Source: DATEAV01 sp964575425
GTDB taxonomy: Bacteria > Chloroflexota > Anaerolineae > Anaerolineales > E44-bin32
Direction of reading: 5' to 3'
NCBI GenBank assembly: GCA_964575425.1
Contig: CAZNRD010000020.1
Coordinates: forward strand, 1 to 57,375
DNA length: 57,375 nucleotides
The position numbers were made by a program, and so were the translations under genes. The notes under the pieces are model-generated. The model was not told the origin of the DNA. It did no database searches and saw only the letters and a program-made list of their open reading frames with translations. Shown here piece by piece: positions 52,453 to 57,375 of the stretch (the first letter of the stretch is position 1; every line of letters starts with the position of its first letter).

Positions 52453-55400
52453 TCACCGCGCGAGCGCGTTGCCGGCAGGCGCGCGCGTGTGGGCGCCATC
52501 CGCAGCAATCCAGCGGCCGAGTGCTTCCAGGACTTGCAGCAGGCGCACTTGCCAGCCTTCGCCGGCGCCGCGGCTGAGCCACAGGCCGCGCCTGCTGCGG
52601 CGGACGTCGGGGCCCAGGTCCGGCATCTCCCACTCGGCGGCCTCCTCCGGCAGCGCGATCAAGACCTGGCCGTTCTCCAGGGAGATCCCTTCTACCCGAG
52701 CGTGGACCGCCAGGAGCTTCACCCGCAACTGGTACAGCAGGTTTTCAGCCTGCTGTGGCGGAGGGCCGAAGCGATCATTGAACTCGCCGCGCAGCCGTTC
52801 GAGGTCAGCCTCGCTCTGCAGGTCGGCCAGGCGGCGATAGACCTGAAGGCGGAGGTCGCGGTCGGGGATGTAGTCGGCGGGGATGGTGCATGGGAGGGGC
52901 AGGTCGATGGTCAGTGGGGGCAGTTCGGTGGGTTCGGCGGTCGGCGCCTCGGCGGCGGCCTGGCGCGCCTTCAACCTGCGCACAGCCTGAGCCAGGAGCC
53001 GGGTGTACAGGTGAAAGCCGACGGCGGCAATGTGACCGTGCTGGCGGGTGCCGAGCAGGTCCCCCGCCCCGCGCATCTCGAGATCACGCATGGCGATCGA
53101 ATAGCCCGCGCCGAGCCGGGTGTTCTCCGCAATGATCTCCAGACGCTGTAGCGCTTCCTCGGTCGGGCGCAGCCGGGGATGTCGCAGGAAGTAGCTGTAA
53201 GCGCGCGCCGCGCCGCGCCCCACTCGGCCGCGGAGCTGGTAGAGCTGAGCCAGGCCGAAGGTGTCGGCGCGATCGACGATCAGCGTGTTGGCGTTCGGGA
53301 TGTCGAGGCCGGATTCGATGATCGAGGTGCTCAGCAGGAGGTCGATCTCCCCGGCGTTGAACTGCTCCATCACCCGCGCCAGCTCCTTCTCGGGCAGCTG
53401 ACCATGGGCCACAGCGATGCGCGCCTCCGGCACGAGGTGCTGCAGCCGGGCGCGCATGGCCTCGATCGTCTGCACGCGGTTGTGCACGAAGAAGACCTGG
53501 CCGTTGCGATCGATCTCCCGCAGGATGGCCTGCCGCACCAGCCGGGGATCGTAGGGGCCGATGTGGGTGATGATCGGGAGACGGTCCTCGGGCGGGGTGT
53601 TGATGGTCGAGATGTCGCGCGCGCCGGTCACGGCCATGTACAGGGTGCGGGGGATGGGGGTGGCGGTGAGGGTGAGGACGTCGACCTCGGTGCGCATCTG
53701 CTTGAGGAATTCCTTGTGCGTGACGCCGAAGCGCTGCTCCTCGTCGATGATGAGCAAGCCCAGGTCCTTGAAGGCGACGTCGTGCTGCAGCAGGCGGTGC
53801 GTGCCGATGATGATGTCGATCTCGCCGGAGGCCAGCCGCTTCAGGATGGCTTCCGCCTCGGCTCGGCTGCGGAAGCGCGAGAGCATCTCGACCTCCACCG
53901 GGTAGGCAGCCAGCCTCTGGCGGAAGGTGTCGAAGTGCTGCTGAGCGAGGACGGTCGTGGGGACGAGCATGGCCGCCTGCTTGCCATCCATCACGGCCTT
54001 GAATGCCGCGCGCAAGGCGACTTCGGTCTTGCCATAGCCGACGTCGCCGCAGATCAGCCGGTCCATCGGCCGCGGCCGCTCCATGTCGGTCTTCACAGCT
54101 TCGATGGCGCGCAGCTGATCTTCGGTCTCGACGTAGGGGAACGAGGCCTCGAGTTCCCGCTGCCAGGCGGTGTCGGGGGAGAAGGCGTGGCCGCGCACAG
54201 CCATGCGTCGGGCGTAGAGCTCGAGCAGATCGCGCGCAACCTGTTCGGCGGCTTCACGCGCCCGCGCCTTGACCCGTTCCCACTCCTGCGTGCCCAAACG
54301 CGATGGCGCGGGTGAGGCGTCGTCGACGCCGACGTAGCGGGTGACGCGATCGGCCTGGTGGACGGGCACGTAGAGCTGGTCGCCGTCAGCATAGTCGATC
54401 AGGAGGAACTCGCGCCGAATGGCGTCGAGCATGCGCTCGACCAGGCCGCCGAACTGGCCGATGCCGAAGTCCACATGGACAATCCAGTCTCCCGGGCGCA
54501 GGTCGGCGTATGCGGCTTCCGGGGCGGCAGGGGCCACTCGAAGGGGCGGCCGCGGCCGTGGCCGGCCCCAGCCGAAGACCTCGGCATCGGTCAGCAGGTG
54601 AAAGCGCCTGCCAGGGCCCTGCTGCATAGACCAGCCTTCGGACAGGGCGCCGCGCACGAAGTGGACTTCGCCCGGGAGGACATCGGCCGGGAAAGTTTCC
54701 ACGAGGGAGTGTGATCCGCCGCGCTCCGCCCACAGCTCTGCCAGCCTCGGCGCCTGGCGGCTGATGACCACTGCGCTCTCGTGCTGCACCCTGCATTCTG
54801 CCAGGTGGTCGATCAAGGGACGGACCTGGCCGCCGAACCGCGGCCCCGGAGCGAACGCGGTGCCCAGATCCGACTCCGCCTCGCCCTCGCCGAAGCCAAG
54901 GTCCAGCCACTGGAATTCGGACAGGGCTTCGCGCAGTTCCGGCCAGGTCAGGTACGGAAGAGGAAAGTCGGGGCGCAAGTCTTGCGCTTCCAGCTGTTCG
55001 CGGCGGAGCTGGACTGCCTGCATTTCGAGCTCCTCGACGGCGGCGGAGAATGCGGCGAGGTCTTCGAAGAGGACAAGCGTCTGCGGCGGCAGGAAATCCG
55101 CCAGCCCCGAAGACGCCGGGTTCATCAGGGGAAGAAAAGACTCCAGAAGGGAGGCGCGACGCTGCTCTGCGGCGCTGTCCGAGGGCGGCAGCATGTCATC
55201 CCACTCGTCGCGGTACAGCTGCGGAAGGCCTTCGCGCGCCGGCGTGATGAGGAGATGAGGGATGGTTTCTGTGGAACGCTGGGACGAGGGGCCGAAGTGG
55301 CGTAGCGAGTCGATTTCGTCGCCGAAGAGCTCGAGGCGCGCCGGGGAGGCTTCGGCGGGCGGCCAGAGGTCGAGGATGCCGCCGCGATGGCTGAATTGCC

Positions 55401-55956
55401 CGGGCTCGGTGACCAACGTCTCCGGCTGGTAGCCGATGTCGAGCAGCAGCTGCATCAGGCGGTCGAGGCGGATTGAGGAGCCGGCCCTGAGCCAGCGGCA
55501 GCCGGCGAGGAAGTCGCGGCGCGAGAGGGTGCGCGTCATGGCACCGCGCGCCGCGACAAGGACCAGGGGCGACGGCCGCGGTCGGGGGTCGGTCGGAGCA
55601 GTCGGGAGGTCTCTTGCAGCCAGGGCGGTCAGGACTGTCAGGCGTTGGGTCAGCGTGCGCGGTCCCCAGGGTGCGAACTCGTAGAAGAGCGGACGCGGGT
55701 CTGGGAAGGGAAAGAGGGCGAGCGTGGGCGACCAGGCCGGCAGCTCCTCGGTCAGCGTGATCATGCGGTCGGCGCGCGAAACCAAGAGCAGCGTCGGGCG
55801 CTGCAGGTCGAGAGCCAGAGCAGCAGCGATCGTTGGGCGGGCGGCGCGCGGCAGCCGCAGCGCGTGCAGCGGCACGCCGGGGGATCGCAGACGCTCAAGC
55901 AGAGCCCGATAGGAGGGCAGCTGGCGCACCAGACCGAGGACATTCGCGAGATCCAT
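52453..55956 (-). CDS. mfd: Transcription-repair coupling factor Mfd
   Basis: A 1167-aa translocase that frees stalled RNA polymerase and recruits UvrA. It has an N-terminal UvrB-like part (SHRGGILDLWPP), a CarD-like RNA polymerase interaction domain (PGDWIVHVDFGIGQFGGL) and a RecG-like motor. The motor contains Walker A GDVGYGKTEVA, DEEQRFGV, LTLTATPIPRTLYM and QLRGRVGRG. The TRCF C-terminal domain follows (LPLPCTIPADYIPDRDLRLQ). The length is usual. ATG 55956 is 2 bp after the pth stop, so it is in the pth operon. Confidence 0.97.
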   Translation of the reverse strand: MDLANVLGLVRQLPSYRALLERLRSPGVPLHALRLPRAARPTIAAALALDLQRPTLLLVSRADRMITLTEELPAWSPTLALFPFPDPRPLFYEFAPWGPRTLTQRLTVLTALAARDLPTAPTDPRPRPSPLVLVAARGAMTRTLSRRDFLAGCRWLRAGSSIRLDRLMQLLLDIGYQPETLVTEPGQFSHRGGILDLWPPAEASPARLELFGDEIDSLRHFGPSSQRSTETIPHLLITPAREGLPQLYRDEWDDMLPPSDSAAEQRRASLLESFLPLMNPASSGLADFLPPQTLVLFEDLAAFSAAVEELEMQAVQLRREQLEAQDLRPDFPLPYLTWPELREALSEFQWLDLGFGEGEAESDLGTAFAPGPRFGGQVRPLIDHLAECRVQHESAVVISRQAPRLAELWAERGGSHSLVETFPADVLPGEVHFVRGALSEGWSMQQGPGRRFHLLTDAEVFGWGRPRPRPPLRVAPAAPEAAYADLRPGDWIVHVDFGIGQFGGLVERMLDAIRREFLLIDYADGDQLYVPVHQADRVTRYVGVDDASPAPSRLGTQEWERVKARAREAAEQVARDLLELYARRMAVRGHAFSPDTAWQRELEASFPYVETEDQLRAIEAVKTDMERPRPMDRLICGDVGYGKTEVALRAAFKAVMDGKQAAMLVPTTVLAQQHFDTFRQRLAAYPVEVEMLSRFRSRAEAEAILKRLASGEIDIIIGTHRLLQHDVAFKDLGLLIIDEEQRFGVTHKEFLKQMRTEVDVLTLTATPIPRTLYMAVTGARDISTINTPPEDRLPIITHIGPYDPRLVRQAILREIDRNGQVFFVHNRVQTIEAMRARLQHLVPEARIAVAHGQLPEKELARVMEQFNAGEIDLLLSTSIIESGLDIPNANTLIVDRADTFGLAQLYQLRGRVGRGAARAYSYFLRHPRLRPTEEALQRLEIIAENTRLGAGYSIAMRDLEMRGAGDLLGTRQHGHIAAVGFHLYTRLLAQAVRRLKARQAAAEAPTAEPTELPPLTIDLPLPCTIPADYIPDRDLRLQVYRRLADLQSEADLERLRGEFNDRFGPPPQQAENLLYQLRVKLLAVHARVEGISLENGQVLIALPEEAAEWEMPDLGPDVRRSRRGLWLSRGAGEGWQVRLLQVLEALGRWIAADGAHTRAPAGNALAR

Positions 55957-55958
55957 CG

Positions 55959-56543
55959 TCAGTCAGCCGGCCCGTTGAAGCGATTCATGGCGGCTTCGAT
56001 GCCTTGTTCTACAAGAAGGTGGATGCCTTCAATGCCGCGAGCGATGGCAGCATCGATCACTTCCCGTTCATCGCGATCGAGGTCCTGGAGGACGTAGTCG
56101 GCGGGGTCCATCGATCCCGGAGGACGGCCGATGCCGATGCGCAGGCGCTGGAAGTCCTGGCTGCCCAGCGCTTCGAAGATCGAGCGCAGCCCGCGATGAC
56201 CGGCCGACCCGCCGCCGGGACGAAAGCGCAGGACGCCGCGCGGCAGGTCGAGGTCGTCGCAGGCCACAAGCAGATTGGCCAGGGGGACCTGGAAGAAGCG
56301 GACGAGCGGGCCGACCGACTGGCCGGCGAGGTTCATGAAGGTCTGAGGCTTGGCCAGGATGGCGCGCTGACCGGCCAGGCGTCCTTCGGCCACGAGCGCT
56401 CTGGCCTTGCGGCGCGAGAAGCGCAGGTCGAGGTCATGCGCCAGCCGGTCGAGCAGCATGAAGCCGACGTTGTGGCGGTGATGGCGGTAGTCGCGCCCCG
56501 GGTTGCCCAGCCCAACGATGAGGAAAGGTGCGCTGACGCTCAT
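55959..56543 (-). CDS. pth: Peptidyl-tRNA hydrolase
   Basis: A 194-aa enzyme that frees tRNA from stalled peptidyl-tRNA. The entry motif GLGNPGRDYRHHRHNVGFM includes the catalytic His. LAKPQTFMNLAGQSV and CDDLDLPRGVLRFRPGGGSA follow, with GHRGLRSI. It starts at ATG 56543, overlapping the previous stop by 4 bp. The pth-mfd order is common in bacteria. Confidence 0.96.
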   Translation of the reverse strand: MSVSAPFLIVGLGNPGRDYRHHRHNVGFMLLDRLAHDLDLRFSRRKARALVAEGRLAGQRAILAKPQTFMNLAGQSVGPLVRFFQVPLANLLVACDDLDLPRGVLRFRPGGGSAGHRGLRSIFEALGSQDFQRLRIGIGRPPGSMDPADYVLQDLDRDEREVIDAAIARGIEGIHLLVEQGIEAAMNRFNGPAD

Positions 56544-57238
56544 CGGGAGCGTCTCCTGCCGCGTCGACGTCGGCGACTGTCTTGCCAGTGGAAGTAGCGC
56601 GTGCGAAGGTCGGCCCAACGCGGACGCAGCGCGGATCGGGTGAGGGTGTAGAGGGCGAGCAGTCCCAATCCCACGAGCGCGGCCAGGACTCCGGTTGCCA
56701 GCGCGTCGGCGGCACGGCTGCGGTGCGATGACGATGTCGGGGCCGACGGAGGTGGCGGCAGGGACGGAGTGGGGGTGGAGGTAAGTGCGGGGGCGAGGGT
56801 TGCGGCCGGGATGGGCGTGGGGATCTCGGCCGGTGACTGGTTGCGCACGCGCACTCCGGCCACGACGTCCTCGAGGGAAGTCCCGTCCTGGAGCCAGACG
56901 CGCAGGCGCAGGAGATAGTCGCCATCGACGATCTCGCTCGTGTCCCAGAGCCCCAGACGGCCACCGACCACGGCGAGTTGAGATGGCTCCCCGATGGGGA
57001 ACCAGGTGTTGGTCGGGTTCTCCGCGTACGCGAAGGCGAGGTCGTAGGCGGTGAAGGCGGGATGGTCGGCGCTGCCGTATATGGTGACGAGGCCGCTGAC
57101 GGCATCCCCTGGGGCAGGCTGCGTGATTTCCACGAAGCCAGGCACCTGCACGTTGGCCGCGCCGCCAGGAGCCAAGACCGCGACGGCGAGCGCGGCGCAC
57201 ACAACGTCAAAGGCAATCCGAGCGTGTGAGTGAAGCAT
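56540..57238 (-). CDS. Secreted, membrane-anchored protein with Thr/Pro linker
   Basis: A 232-aa protein. The signal peptide runs IAFDVVCAALAVAVLAPGGAAN, followed by a beta-sandwich-like outer domain (VPGFVEITQPAPGDAVSGLV, TWFPIGEPSQLAVV, GDYLLRLRVWL). A Pro/Thr/Ser stalk (TPIPAATLAPALTSTPTPSL) leads to a C-terminal helix (LATGVLAALVGLGLLALYTL) and a strongly basic tail. This is a wall-facing anchored protein of unknown role. ATG 57238 is chosen with AGGGGA upstream and fits the promoter; an earlier ATG at 57286 lies upstream of the -10. The stop overlaps pth. Confidence 0.8.
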   Translation of the reverse strand: MLHSHARIAFDVVCAALAVAVLAPGGAANVQVPGFVEITQPAPGDAVSGLVTIYGSADHPAFTAYDLAFAYAENPTNTWFPIGEPSQLAVVGGRLGLWDTSEIVDGDYLLRLRVWLQDGTSLEDVVAGVRVRNQSPAEIPTPIPAATLAPALTSTPTPSLPPPPSAPTSSSHRSRAADALATGVLAALVGLGLLALYTLTRSALRPRWADLRTRYFHWQDSRRRRRGRRRSR

Positions 57239-57276
57239 CAATCCCCTGAGCGTCGCCGGAGGCGAGGCGACTAATG

Positions 57277-57305
57277 AGTTTAACATGCGGGCTCTGGGCG
57301 GTCAA
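57277..57305 (-). promoter_or_regulatory. Promoter of the 56540-57238 / pth / mfd operon
   Basis: Minus-strand TTGACC (57300-57305), 17 bp, TAAACT (57277-57282). Transcription would start near 57270, about 30 nt before ATG 57238. Confidence 0.65.
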
Positions 57306-57332
57306 CGTGAGACGGCGGCTATGTTAGAGTCC

Positions 57333-57374
57333 AGTGAAAGTGACACCCCTAACGGTTCAATGAAAATGTCACCC
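57333..57374. repeat. Two direct repeats at the window edge, IS-end-like
   Basis: AGTGAAAGTGACACCC (57333-57348) and AATGAAAATGTCACCC (57359-57374) match at 13 of 16 positions, 26 bp apart. Repeats of this sort, with TGAAA and TGTCACC, are typical inner repeats at ends of IS21-like elements. Only the tip would be in the window. Confidence 0.45.
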
Positions 57375-57375
57375 T

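Overview
The window is GC-rich bacterial DNA, almost wholly coding, broken by one run of 100 N (18200-18299). It most resembles a Chloroflexota genome, probably Anaerolineae, assembled from metagenomic or draft data. That assignment is my inference. It rests on a Tad pilus set without an outer-membrane secretin, a receiver-TadZ fusion, an unusually large set of GT-C membrane glycosyltransferases, a H+-pumping pyrophosphatase, long-form HPF and many Thr/Pro-rich exported linkers. No tRNA, rRNA or CRISPR array was recognised. The right end (57333-57375) carries two direct repeats that look like the tip of an insertion sequence.

Layout. 1-1980: a tryptophan-type T-box leader (specifier UGG) with promoter and intrinsic terminator controls a TrpB2-type tryptophan synthase beta gene. 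2053-4475: a free-standing B12-binding mutase subunit, the MeaB/ArgK G-protein chaperone and a divergent PRPP synthetase. 4586-10217 (minus strand): an HDAC-like deacetylase, a large GT-C membrane protein and a K+-independent-type membrane pyrophosphatase. 10821-14621: a GldA/GldF/GldG-like ABC system with a DUF4340-like protein. 14789-16090: the primary sigma factor, possibly with a nearly leaderless transcript.

16236-29549 is a glycosyltransferase island. One GT-C gene faces left and eight face right, the latter in a chain with overlapping or nearly touching stop and start codons. 29571-31331 encodes a DegU/DegS-like two-component pair. It is followed by a Tad/Flp pilus locus (flp, cpaB, tadZ, tadA, tadB, tadC; 31472-37735), then comFC-like and hpf genes and an unrecognised conserved-looking gene. 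On the minus strand, 40320-40823 is an HNH endonuclease, and 40879-44946 is an ECF vitamin/nutrient transporter (S, T, A, A) with a PfkB-family kinase.

45334-51577 (plus): folC, lon, an AlbA_2/Schlafen-like ATP-binding regulator and a lipoprotein, followed by an SDR oxidoreductase. Facing these on the minus strand are mfd, pth and a secreted, membrane-anchored protein (52453-57238).

Themes. Cell-surface construction dominates: GT-C enzymes, the Tad pilus, ABC export and Thr/Pro-rich exported proteins. The DegSU-like pair and the TadZ with an intact phospho-acceptor site suggest phosphorelay control of the pilus. Most other genes are housekeeping. The best candidates for something new are the GT-C island, the receiver-TadZ/DegSU arrangement, the ECF-PfkB operon of unknown substrate and the Trp T-box on trpB2.
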